The notes below the pieces were generated by a model. That model ran no database searches, was not told the origin of the DNA, and saw only the letters and a list, made by a program, of their open reading frames with translations. Shown here piece by piece: positions 5,781 to 12,686 of a stretch of 13,267 bases of DNA. The stretch's first letter is position 1. Every line of letters starts with the position of its first letter. The translations under genes were made by a program, and so were the position numbers. Source of the DNA: an uncultured bacterium (GTDB lineage Bacteria > Cyanobacteriota > Vampirovibrionia > Gastranaerophilales > Gastranaerophilaceae); the NCBI GenBank assembly GCA_900555175.1, contig USJT01000005.1, forward strand, positions 1 to 13,267, given 5' to 3'.

Positions 5781-7682
5781 TTATTTCACATCATAAATTT
5801 CATCTTCTTCTAGATTACCTTTAGCATCATATGTAAGTTCTCGTGTTTGTTTACCATCATTACTGTATTTATTTTCTACAAGATTATTAAATTCAAATTG
5901 ATCATTTTCATTTAAATTAAATATGTTATATCTCAATATCTTTCCATCTTCATTATATTCATACTTGTCACGCAAATACTCAACTTTTCCATCAGAATTA
6001 TATTGTATTTGTCTTGCAAACTTACCTGTTTTAGGGTTAATACCTTCATTTACAAAAAAATAACTTAAATTCCCATCGTTATCATAAATAGCTCCACCTA
6101 TAAAATGACCTTTTTCATTATAGTTATTTACTTGATACTGTACAAAATTACCTGCTTCATCATAAACAAATTTTATAGCATTTTGCTCTGCTTTCAAATC
6201 AGCCTCTGAATTATATATGTATTTAAGTTTTCCTGCATCATTATATTTAAGAATTTTGCCGTCTGATTGAGTTATTGTTTTACCGGCATTTTCAGGTTTT
6301 ACTGCCAAATATTCTTGAGGTATAGTAACTTTTTTCTCTATTTTAGCCAATTTATCTTGAGGATAAGCTTGAGGCAAATCATCAGGAATTTGCGGAACAT
6401 CTACTTTTGCTTTAACTGAATTTAATTCATCATATTTTGCATCAATATCTTTCAATGCGATTTCTTGACCGTTTTTCAATTTTACAGTTGGCGGCAATTC
6501 AATTTCACTCGGCATTACAGATGAACTTCTTCTGACATTTGCATTTTTCTTCAACTGATGTACTATTTCCATTGTTGTTTTATGGTCGGTAATACCGTAT
6601 TTTGATTGAACTATACCGTACCAGTTTTCACCTTCATTAACCTTATGTTTATATGCTAATGCATTGCCGTTTTCATCAACATTTAGTCTTGATGTAATAT
6701 TACCGTCTTTGTCTTTTACAATTTTTGTTCTTTGAATATTATCACCTTCACCTGATGAAACAACTTCTGTTGTAGAGCCGTCTTCTGAGGTTGTAATTGA
6801 AGATTTGGAAAGCTCTTTATCATCTTTTTTGGTTACTGATGATACAGGTTTGTCATTTTCATCAAGTAAAATTTCTTTATAAGAACCGTCATCGTTGTAT
6901 TCATATTTAACTTTTTCTAAGACATCATTACCTTTATCGGTAACACGCATGGTTACTCTATCATTATTTGCGGCATCAAGGTATTCTGTTACCATACCAT
7001 TTTCTCGATATTTTGATGTAATTGTTTTTCCGTCCTCTCCAAACTCTGTTATAACGGTTTCATGTGTATCTTTATTCATTTCCTGCAAAATTTCAGGTTT
7101 GCCATCAGGACTGTAAGTTGTAAGAACCTGCATATTACCATTTACATCATATTTACTTATTGTGCCATCTTCTTTATATAAAGTTGTTGAGACATGATCT
7201 TCATCATACAAAACTTGTTCCGCAACAGGTTTATGACTACCGTCTTTTTCATTTGAATAAACTTCTCTTTTTACTGCATTATTTTCATCAGGTTTATATT
7301 CAACAAAAGTCGTTCCGCTTTCACTGCTTGTATAAGCGGAAGCTATTGAATCTTTGTCAGCTTGGATTGCTTCAAGAAAATTATACAAATCATCTCGTTT
7401 CAATTCTTTGTTATTTTCAAGCCCCAAACTTTTGAAGAATTTTTTTGTTTCACGATTGCTGAGCTTGTCATTTTTCGCAAACCCTTGAATATCATTTTGC
7501 AAAAATTTCAATTCGGTTTCATCTAAAATATTATCTTTGTTTGTATCATATTTTGTAAACAAAGAATCCTTCAATGCACCTTTATTAGCGTTTAAATCGT
7601 CCTTATGAATTCCGTTAAAGTTGCTAAAATTTATATTCTTATTTTTACCAAAAGATATGCCATTGTCGCTTAAATCACCCAT
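5781..7682 (-). CDS. Large EF-hand / LysM-like / YD-repeat protein, function unknown
   Basis: The 633-residue acidic product begins MGDLSDNG at ATG 7682, with GGAG 8-10 bases upstream; a TTG five codons earlier overlaps that site and is rejected. Residues 46-57 are a textbook EF-hand calcium loop (DTNKDNILDETE: Asp1, Asn3, Asp5, Leu8, Glu12). Residues about 130-335 and 473-630 hold many short repeats of the type 'YxxDGKxxxxxxY', like RHS/YD repeats or the MORN-like YwqK family. Residues about 344-405 resemble LysM (HKVNEGENWYGIVQSKYGI then PSEIELPPTVKLKNG). There is no Sec signal peptide or membrane anchor, which is odd for a protein that looks built to bind calcium and cell wall; it may leave the cell by a non-Sec route or act inside. 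A sigma-28-like promoter precedes it. Domain calls come from motif reading; the function is open. Confidence 0.8.
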   Translation of the reverse strand: MGDLSDNGISFGKNKNINFSNFNGIHKDDLNANKGALKDSLFTKYDTNKDNILDETELKFLQNDIQGFAKNDKLSNRETKKFFKSLGLENNKELKRDDLYNFLEAIQADKDSIASAYTSSESGTTFVEYKPDENNAVKREVYSNEKDGSHKPVAEQVLYDEDHVSTTLYKEDGTISKYDVNGNMQVLTTYSPDGKPEILQEMNKDTHETVITEFGEDGKTITSKYRENGMVTEYLDAANNDRVTMRVTDKGNDVLEKVKYEYNDDGSYKEILLDENDKPVSSVTKKDDKELSKSSITTSEDGSTTEVVSSGEGDNIQRTKIVKDKDGNITSRLNVDENGNALAYKHKVNEGENWYGIVQSKYGITDHKTTMEIVHQLKKNANVRRSSSVMPSEIELPPTVKLKNGQEIALKDIDAKYDELNSVKAKVDVPQIPDDLPQAYPQDKLAKIEKKVTIPQEYLAVKPENAGKTITQSDGKILKYNDAGKLKYIYNSEADLKAEQNAIKFVYDEAGNFVQYQVNNYNEKGHFIGGAIYDNDGNLSYFFVNEGINPKTGKFARQIQYNSDGKVEYLRDKYEYNEDGKILRYNIFNLNENDQFEFNNLVENKYSNDGKQTRELTYDAKGNLEEDEIYDVK

Positions 7683-7725
7683 TTGCAATTTCTCCAATTA
7701 AAAATTCTAACCTTACATGAGGATT

Positions 7726-7752
7726 TTACGGCAAGAAAGTATTTTTACTTTA
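7726..7752 (-). promoter_or_regulatory. Sigma-28-like promoter of the EF-hand/LysM gene
   Basis: On the minus strand TAAAGT begins at 7752 and GCCGTAAAA begins at 7732, with 15 bases between TAAAG and GCCG, the same spacing as at 1668-1695. Predicted transcription starts near 7719, about 37 bases before the ATG. No good housekeeping -35/-10 pair is obvious closer to the gene. Confidence 0.5.
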
Positions 7753-7848
7753 ATAAAATAAATTAAATTGCTTTACATTATGTTACACAAGACCTATAAG
7801 ACGCTTTATTTATAAGGATTTTAAAATTTACAATTCAGATTAAACAAA

Positions 7849-8058
7849 TTAATCAAAATCCAAAAGTTCAGGCAAATCCACATCTAAAGCTTTTGCAATC
7901 TTTTGAAGCGTCCAAAAATGATAAACAATTTCACCATTTTCAATTTCTTCAAGCTTTCCAACCGTCATATAAACCCTTTTTGCAAGCATTTGACGCGATA
8001 ACCCTCTTTTTTCTCTGTAATATTTTATTTTTTCTCCAACTTTTTTAAATCCTTCCAT
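7849..8058 (-). CDS. Small XRE-family helix-turn-helix regulator
   Basis: The 69-residue product is a single Cro/cI-type HTH domain: VGEKIKYYREKRGLSRQMLAKRVYMTVGKLEEIENG, followed by LQKIAKALDVDLPELL, the standard closing helix. There is no ligand or oligomerisation domain. ATG at 8058 has GGGAGG about 6 bases upstream, a strong ribosome-binding site. It is divergent from the histidine kinase with only 74 bp between the two start codons, and a perfect palindrome (8108-8123) sits in that gap over the kinase promoter. It is therefore a good candidate repressor of the kinase and perhaps of itself. No terminator is seen downstream; the next minus-strand gene has its own promoter. Confidence 0.88.
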   Translation of the reverse strand: MEGFKKVGEKIKYYREKRGLSRQMLAKRVYMTVGKLEEIENGEIVYHFWTLQKIAKALDVDLPELLDFD

Positions 8059-8097
8059 AATAAACCTCCCACAACATATTGATATATATTTAAAAAA

Positions 8098-8126
8098 TTG
8101 CCCACTAATATTTCTTGAAATATAAT
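8098..8126 (+). promoter_or_regulatory. Promoter of the histidine kinase, predicted leaderless start
   Basis: -35 TTGCCC (8098-8103), 17-base spacer, perfect -10 TATAAT (8121-8126). Six bases separate the -10 from the ATG at 8133, so the expected +1 falls on the A of the start codon. Confidence 0.7.
8108..8123. promoter_or_regulatory. Palindrome ATATTTC-TT-GAAATAT, candidate XRE operator
   Basis: A perfect 7+2+7 palindrome lies in the XRE/kinase intergenic gap and covers the spacer and half of the -10 of the kinase promoter. Binding there would block kinase transcription. The link to the adjacent XRE protein is inferred from position; the base composition is A/T-rich, so chance is possible. 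Confidence 0.45.
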
Positions 8127-8132
8127 ATTTAT

Positions 8133-9791
8133 ATGAAAAAGTTTGATATTTTCAGACAATTTAGGGATGCCGTAATTATCTTAAATAAAAAGCAAGAGGT
8201 AGTTTATCAAAACCACACTTTCAAAAGGTGGTTTAAAGATTTTACAAATATAAAAAAACTTTCTCATCATTCAAGCTTTGATATTTGCCCACTAGATAGC
8301 GAAAATATAGAAATTTATTCCCCGATTTACCACGCAATAATTTCAAAAGAAAATTTTTTCGCAAGAATTTCATATCAATCAGAATTAAACAGATTATTCT
8401 ATTACGATATGCAAGCCATCAAAAAAGGAAAATATACTATTATATTTTTCACAGATGTGAGTGCTCAAAATCAACTTAATGATGTTTATAAAGAAAACGA
8501 AAATTTAAAATCAAAGATTGAAAAACTCATTGAAGAAAACGAAGATTTGCAAAAAATTAAAATGAAAGCGCAAAGTCAAGCAATCCGAATTGCGCTCATA
8601 AACAAGGTTTCCAATATTATAAGAGAAAGCATCGACATCTCACAAATTTTGCAATCCGCATTGAAAGAACTTGCAATAATGTTTAGCTCATACAAAGCAT
8701 ATTATGCAAAAACCACAAAAAACGGATTTGAGATAGAAGAAGTTTACGGCATCAAAAAATCCAAAATGCCAAATGTAATTAACTTTGATGAAAAAACAGC
8801 GCAAACTATTGCAGCAAAAGAGATTTCAGTTTGTAATTCACTGATAGAATACCTTAATGCAAAACCTTTTAAACAACCGATTTTAAGAATAGTTGTTCCG
8901 GTCTACCATGTGCAAAACCTAATAGGTGTAATAGTTTTGCTTAGTTATCAAAAACGTGAACTCAATGAAGAAATTGAAATTCTTGAAGCAATTTCATCGC
9001 AACTTTCTAACGCAATAACAAGAGCAGAACTTTATCAGAAAAATATACAAACAGTAAAAGAACTCCAAAATACCCTAAAAGAATTGAAAGAAACTCAAAT
9101 TCAACTGATAAATTCAGAAAAAATGGCATCGCTAGGGCAGCTTGTTGCAGGAGTAGCTCATGAAATAAATACCCCCGTCGCCTCAATTAAATCAAATAAC
9201 GGAATAGTCGCAAAGCTTCTTGGTTCAATAGAAGACAGCGAATTAAAAGAAATGCTTACAGACATCAATGAAATTGACAAAGAAGCAGTGAATAGAATAA
9301 GCAACATCGTAACTTCATTGAAAAAATTTGTCCGCCTTGATGAAGCAGAATTGCAAGAAGCTGACATAAATAAAGAGCTTGATTTAACGCTTGAATTAAT
9401 CAGACACGAAACAAAAAACCGAATTGACATCATAAAAAATTACGGCGAAATCCCCGCTATCAAATGCTTTCCAAACATGCTGAACCAAGTTTTTACAAAC
9501 ATATTGATAAACGCTTGCCAAGCAATAGAAGGCAAAGGCTCAATAACAATTACAACAGAATACAAAGATAAAAAACTTGTAGTAAAAATCAAAGATACAG
9601 GCAAAGGAATACCCAAAAATCAGCTCAACAAAATATTTACAGCCGGATTTACGACAAAAAGTTCAGGTGTCGGGACGGGCCTTGGATTAGCAATTTGCAC
9701 AAAAATAATAGAGAAGCATCACGGCGAAATCATTGTAAACAGTGAAGAAGGTAAAGGCAGTGAATTTGTTATTACTATCTGTGGTGAGTAG
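8133..9791 (+). CDS. Cytoplasmic PAS-GAF sensor histidine kinase, orphan
   Basis: The 552-residue product has an N-terminal PAS-like domain (about 1-110, DAVIILNKKQEVVYQN), a coiled coil (about 112-150), a GAF-like domain (about 155-295), a second coil, HisKA with the H-box VAHEINTPVASI (phospho-acceptor His343), and a HATPase_c domain with N-box NQVFTNILINA (451-461), G1 DTGKGIP (488-494), F-box FTAGFTTK and G2 GTGLGLA (514-520). All catalytic boxes look intact. No membrane segment is visible, so it should sense an internal signal. No response regulator lies next to it. An in-frame TTG at 8115 lies inside the promoter and has no ribosome-binding site; the ATG at 8133 also lacks one but coincides with the predicted transcription start, hence a leaderless mRNA. 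The divergent XRE gene is its likely regulator. Confidence 0.93.
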   Translation: MKKFDIFRQFRDAVIILNKKQEVVYQNHTFKRWFKDFTNIKKLSHHSSFDICPLDSENIEIYSPIYHAIISKENFFARISYQSELNRLFYYDMQAIKKGKYTIIFFTDVSAQNQLNDVYKENENLKSKIEKLIEENEDLQKIKMKAQSQAIRIALINKVSNIIRESIDISQILQSALKELAIMFSSYKAYYAKTTKNGFEIEEVYGIKKSKMPNVINFDEKTAQTIAAKEISVCNSLIEYLNAKPFKQPILRIVVPVYHVQNLIGVIVLLSYQKRELNEEIEILEAISSQLSNAITRAELYQKNIQTVKELQNTLKELKETQIQLINSEKMASLGQLVAGVAHEINTPVASIKSNNGIVAKLLGSIEDSELKEMLTDINEIDKEAVNRISNIVTSLKKFVRLDEAELQEADINKELDLTLELIRHETKNRIDIIKNYGEIPAIKCFPNMLNQVFTNILINACQAIEGKGSITITTEYKDKKLVVKIKDTGKGIPKNQLNKIFTAGFTTKSSGVGTGLGLAICTKIIEKHHGEIIVNSEEGKGSEFVITICGE

Positions 9792-9881
9792 TAATTTATG
9801 AATTTTTATAACATTTCACGTATTAATATAATTGAAAGATACTATATATTAAAAAAACAAAATATATGATTCTTTAAAAAA

Positions 9882-9910
9882 TTGAACAGCTTTAACACAA
9901 AAAATATAAA
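9882..9910 (+). promoter_or_regulatory. Promoter of the HEAT-repeat gene
   Basis: -35 TTGAAC (9882-9887), 17-base spacer, -10 TATAAA (9905-9910). Predicted +1 near 9917, giving a leader of about 185 bases. Other A/T-rich -10-like sequences nearby (around 9917-9930) cannot be excluded. Confidence 0.55.
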
Positions 9911-10022
9911 ATATGTTATATTATAAATATAAAGTGTTAGTTTTACCCTTAAAAAAATTAGACATTACAACTGCACTTAAAACATAGGTTAATAAAAATT
10001 AATATAAGTAGGTAAAAAAGGC

Positions 10023-10046
10023 AATATTTTATTCGAAATATTTTTT
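10023..10046 (+). terminator. A/U hairpin with T-tract inside the HEAT-gene leader
   Basis: AATATTT (10023-10029), loop TATTCG, AAATATT (10036-10042), followed by further T's. It could be the late terminator of the kinase or an attenuator in the HEAT leader. The stem has no G-C pair, so it would be weak. Confidence 0.3.
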
Positions 10047-10100
10047 ATAGAAATATAAGGTGTAGTAGAATTTAATATTGTGTGTCGGAGGAAAAACTTA

Positions 10101-10961
10101 ATGACAATTAGTGTTAACAGCAAGAAAAAACAAGTTAAAAAATCTTTTGATGAATTATTAACAGACCTAAAAACAAGCAACTCAGAAAAAGTTAGATATA
10201 ATGCAGCTCGTATTTTAGGTGAAATGGGTGATTCAAAAGCAGTTGAACCATTAATTGATGTATTAAAACACGACAAAAACGGATCAGTAAGATTATATGC
10301 AGCTCGTGCACTTGGTGAACTTGGTGATTCAAAAGCAACAGTTCACTTGATTGAATCTTTACGTGAAGACAGAAACGTAGATGTAAGAGTTCGTGCAGCT
10401 AGAGCATTAGGTCGTTTGGGCGGAGAAATTGTTGTAGAACCTTTAGTAGAAGCTTTGAACGATGAAAACCCTCAAGTTTGTATTACAGCAACAGATGCTT
10501 TGATTGAAATTGGTGATGTTGCAACTGATGCTTTGATTGCATCTCTTGATCACGAAAAAGTTAACGTAAGATGCGATGCAACAAGAGCTTTAGGTGAAAT
10601 CGGCAACAAAAAAGCTGTTGATAAAGTTATAAATATGTTGTATGACGAATGGGTTAACGTTAGAATTTATGCGGTAACTTCATTAGGTAAATTAAATGAT
10701 ACAAAAGCAGTTCCGGCTTTGATTGATGTTATGAAAAACCGTAACGAAAATGAACTTGTTAGAGCAGGTGCTGCTGCTGCTTTAGGTGTATTGAGAGACC
10801 AAAGAGCTCTTCTTCCACTTAGAGAATTGATTATGGAAGCTGAAGAACTTGGTGAATTGGAAGATACAGCTTTAAAATCTTTCAAAAAGATTATGGCTGC
10901 TAACTGGCAATCAATTCCAGGTGCCACAGCTCAAAAGAAACCGGCAAATACTTTTGCTTAA
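10101..10961 (+). CDS. HEAT-repeat protein (PBS-lyase HEAT-like family)
   Basis: The 286-residue product is almost entirely HEAT repeats of about 31 residues, six or seven from about residue 24 to 240. Each has the pattern 'VR..AARALGELGD.KAVEPLI..L'; examples are VRYNAARILGEMGDSKAVEPL and VRLYAARALGELGDSKA. Such solenoids act as protein-binding scaffolds. In photosynthetic cyanobacteria the same family includes phycobilin lyases, but nothing here indicates pigment chemistry. The N-terminus is Lys-rich, the C-terminus short and disordered, and there is no signal peptide. ATG at 10101 has GGAGGA eight bases upstream; a GTG at 10080 precedes that site and is rejected. The strong ribosome-binding site, a clear promoter and frequent GCT, CGT and GGT codons suggest high expression. 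Partner unknown. Confidence 0.92.
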   Translation: MTISVNSKKKQVKKSFDELLTDLKTSNSEKVRYNAARILGEMGDSKAVEPLIDVLKHDKNGSVRLYAARALGELGDSKATVHLIESLREDRNVDVRVRAARALGRLGGEIVVEPLVEALNDENPQVCITATDALIEIGDVATDALIASLDHEKVNVRCDATRALGEIGNKKAVDKVINMLYDEWVNVRIYAVTSLGKLNDTKAVPALIDVMKNRNENELVRAGAAAALGVLRDQRALLPLRELIMEAEELGELEDTALKSFKKIMAANWQSIPGATAQKKPANTFA

Positions 10962-10986
10962 TACTTTTCACTAAAACAAAAAGGAT

Positions 10987-11018
10987 AAAAAAACACCTCT
11001 TTGAAAGAGGTGTTTTTT
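10987..11018. terminator. Bidirectional terminator between HEAT gene and glycosyltransferase
   Basis: Seven A's, CACCTCTT (10994-11001), loop TGA, AAGAGGTG (11005-11012), then six T's. It is a strong terminator on both strands and serves the two converging genes. Confidence 0.93.
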
Positions 11019-11036
11019 ATATATAAAATAAATTTT

Positions 11037-11825
11037 TTATTTATAATAATATTCGATTTCTGTGGATAAATCCAATTTCTTAGCATCAGGTCTGAAAATT
11101 CTTGACTTAAACAATCCCATTTTGGCAAGTCTGTATTTCAAACTTACTGCCAAAACTCCAAGTCCGTATTTGCAAGAACGTACAAAGTTTATTGATGATG
11201 CTTCCTTGAAATATTTTGTAGGACAAGAGATTTCACCTATTTTATACTTGTTGTAAAACAAAAGGGCAATGATTTCATTATCAAAAATAAAATCGTCATC
11301 ACATTCACCTAGTGGCAAAGTTTCCAAAACTTCTTTTGTAAAGCCTCTGAAACCTGTATGATATTCGGTTAAATTTTCACCTGTAAAAACATTTTCAAAC
11401 CAAGTTAAAAATTTATTTGCAACAAATTTGTAAAATGGCATACCACCTTTTAAAGCAGAATTTCCAAGCATTCTTGATGCTAATACGGCATCATATTGAC
11501 CGAATGCCATCATACAAACTATTGCAGGAATAAGTTTTGGGGTATATTGATAATCAGGGTGCAACATAACAATTATATCGCCGCCTGATTGCAAAGCTGC
11601 TTTATAGCAAGATTTTTGATTACCTCCGTAACCCTTATTTTCTTTATGCACAATAGTTTTGATATTTAACTCTTTGGAAACAAGTTTTGTATTATCCTGC
11701 GAATTGTCATCAACTAAAATAACCTCGTCAACAAAATCTTTGTATATTTCATCATAAGTTTGTTTCAATGTTTTTTCCGCATTATAAGCAGGCATAATTA
11801 CAATTACTTTTTTATTATTTATCAT
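11037..11825 (-). CDS. Family 2 glycosyltransferase (dolichyl-phosphate-mannose-synthase-like)
   Basis: The 262-residue product is a GT-A fold enzyme that transfers a sugar from an activated nucleotide donor. The N-terminus has VIVIMPAYNAEKTL, then VILVDDNSQDNT (37-46), GYGGNQKSCYKAAL, and MLHPDYQYTP, where Asp91 of HPDYQ stands in the usual DxD metal-binding position. SRMLGNSALKGGMPFYK and TGFRGFTKE are typical of the DPM1-like branch. No membrane helix is evident, so it is probably a cytoplasmic or peripheral enzyme for cell-envelope glycolipid or polysaccharide synthesis. ATG at 11825 has only a weak AAGAGAAAG upstream. It stands between two terminators with no clear promoter of its own, so expression may come from read-through of hpf. 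The acceptor and sugar cannot be read from sequence. Confidence 0.9.
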   Translation of the reverse strand: MINNKKVIVIMPAYNAEKTLKQTYDEIYKDFVDEVILVDDNSQDNTKLVSKELNIKTIVHKENKGYGGNQKSCYKAALQSGGDIIVMLHPDYQYTPKLIPAIVCMMAFGQYDAVLASRMLGNSALKGGMPFYKFVANKFLTWFENVFTGENLTEYHTGFRGFTKEVLETLPLGECDDDFIFDNEIIALLFYNKYKIGEISCPTKYFKEASSINFVRSCKYGLGVLAVSLKYRLAKMGLFKSRIFRPDAKKLDLSTEIEYYYK

Positions 11826-11852
11826 CTTTCTCTTAAAATCCCTATCAACACT

Positions 11853-11881
11853 AAAAAAGAGGTGCTATTATGCACCTCTTT
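11853..11881 (-). terminator. Terminator of hpf
   Basis: AAAGAGGTGC (11856-11865), loop TATTAT, GCACCTCTTT (11872-11881); on the minus strand it is followed by a T-run. Only about 27 bases separate its end from the glycosyltransferase start codon, so it may act as an attenuator for that gene. Confidence 0.88.
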
Positions 11882-11890
11882 AATAAAAAC

Positions 11891-12253
11891 TTATTCTTCA
11901 ACCGGTTCAGCCGGTTCTTCAACTTTTGCTTCAGTTCTAATAGAAGACTTATCAGAACCTACGCTTTTGTCTTTAAATTTTTGAACTTGTCTTAGCAATT
12001 TGTCAGCTAATAAATCGATACTTTCATACATAGAATCTGCGGCTTCTTCGCATCTTACAACACCTGAATTCATTTTACAGCTGACTTCTGCAACATGTTT
12101 TCCGGAAGCTGACGGATTTTTAATTACCGACAAAACAACCTCAATGCCTTGAATTTGGTCGTAATGGTTTGCGACTTTACCGATTTTTTCTTTTACATAA
12201 GCTTTAATAGCATCAGTAATTTCAATGTTTCTTCCGTTAACGTAAATGTGCAT
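11891..12253 (-). CDS. hpf: Ribosome hibernation-promoting factor, short form (HPF/RaiA family)
   Basis: This family binds the decoding centre of idle ribosomes in starvation or stationary phase and stops translation. The 120-residue product has the usual order: MHIYVNGRNIEITDAIKAYVKEKIGKVANHY at the start, then IEVVLSVIKN, KHVAEVSCKMNSGVVRCEEAADSMYESIDLLADKLLRQVQKFKDK. The long form has a further C-terminal domain of about 60 residues for 100S dimer formation; here it is missing and replaced by an acidic, probably disordered tail rich in Glu, Pro and Val. Whether it inactivates as 70S or helps form 100S cannot be told. ATG at 12253 has a near-perfect AGGAGG. A promoter is predicted at 12285-12313 and a terminator at 11853-11881. 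Confidence 0.95.
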   Translation of the reverse strand: MHIYVNGRNIEITDAIKAYVKEKIGKVANHYDQIQGIEVVLSVIKNPSASGKHVAEVSCKMNSGVVRCEEAADSMYESIDLLADKLLRQVQKFKDKSVGSDKSSIRTEAKVEEPAEPVEE

Positions 12254-12284
12254 TTAAAACCTCCTATAAAAATACTGCTTTTAC

Positions 12285-12313
12285 ATTATAACATATATTT
12301 CAGGATTTTTAAA
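12285..12313 (-). promoter_or_regulatory. hpf promoter with extended -10
   Basis: On the minus strand -35 TTTAAA (12313-12308), 17-base spacer, -10 TATAAT (12290-12285) preceded by TGT, an extended -10. Predicted +1 near 12278, about 25 bases before the start codon. Confidence 0.65.
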
Positions 12314-12355
12314 GCCTTTTACTCTCATATTGCAAAAAAATTTCATCAAAATGTA

Positions 12356-12577
12356 CTAATCTTCAATAATAAATTGTTGCAATTCAACATTAGGAGTTCC
12401 TATAACTCTAACCAATTCAAGAACAGAAGCCTTCATCTGACATTTTTGCGATGAACCGCTAAAAAAGTCTCTATAAAAGCACCCTTCGCAATTACAACCT
12501 CTTTTATAACATTCAAGAGCGGTCGGTGTCCATCTTCTTACAGCAACGGCTCTTCCCATATCCCTACTTCTAAACAA
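12356..12577 (-). CDS. Small cysteine-rich protein, function unknown
   Basis: The product is up to 73 residues. Five cysteines in the middle (CYKRGCNCEGC, then C 13 residues later in SQKCQMK) could bind zinc or an iron-sulfur cluster; spacing is C-x5-C-x-C-x2-C-x13-C. The N-terminal RRWTPTALECYKRG and C-terminal MKASVLELVRVIGTPN could be helices of a small nucleic-acid-binding fold. I do not recognise the family with certainty. Two starts are possible: TTG at 12577 with GTGGAG about 10 bases upstream, or ATG at 12559 with AGGG only two bases away; TTG is favoured slightly. It lies downstream of mntP on the same strand but has its own predicted promoter at 12687-12714 and a leader of about 100 bases. 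The dense Cys pattern and lack of low-complexity drift favour a real gene. Confidence 0.65.
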   Translation of the reverse strand: MFRSRDMGRAVAVRRWTPTALECYKRGCNCEGCFYRDFFSGSSQKCQMKASVLELVRVIGTPNVELQQFIIED

Positions 12578-12629
12578 TTTATATAATCTCCACTTTTAAC
12601 TATCTCACCCAAGGTCAGGAAAAAATTAC

Positions 12630-12642
12630 ACAGATAATCTGT
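12630..12642. promoter_or_regulatory. Palindrome ACAGAT-A-ATCTGT in the leader of the Cys-rich gene
   Basis: A perfect 6+1+6 palindrome. In the minus-strand RNA it can form ACAGA-UUA-UCUGU followed by GTAATTTTTT, which resembles a weak intrinsic terminator, so attenuation is possible; as DNA it could be an operator. Confidence 0.35.
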
Positions 12643-12686
12643 CACAATCCCTATATCTGAGGTATTTTCACCTCTTCCTTACTTAC

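Larger units (their letters stand above)
9792..10100. other. AT-rich intergenic region carrying the HEAT-gene promoter and long leader
   Basis: This 309-base stretch has no credible gene. It holds the HEAT-gene promoter (9882-9910), an A/U hairpin followed by T's (10023-10046), and the GGAGGA ribosome-binding site (10087-10092). No strong terminator for the kinase is visible. Confidence 0.7.

Noticed and set aside
8168..8176. TGCCGTAAT inside the kinase gene
   Set aside because: It is coding sequence and the only AAAAGTTT upstream is too far away for the paired-box spacing.
10101..10961. Tandem DNA repeat in the HEAT gene
   Set aside because: The repetition is at protein level (HEAT motif, about 31 residues); the nucleotide copies have diverged and are not a separate repeat element.
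12149..12454. 101-residue plus-strand frame across the hpf 5' end and its upstream gap
   Set aside because: It is antisense to hpf and the Cys-rich gene, rich in Asn/Phe as expected from AT-rich noncoding translation.
12578..12680. Known riboswitch in the leader of the Cys-rich gene
   Set aside because: I could not match the conserved cores of riboswitch classes I know; only simple hairpins are supported.
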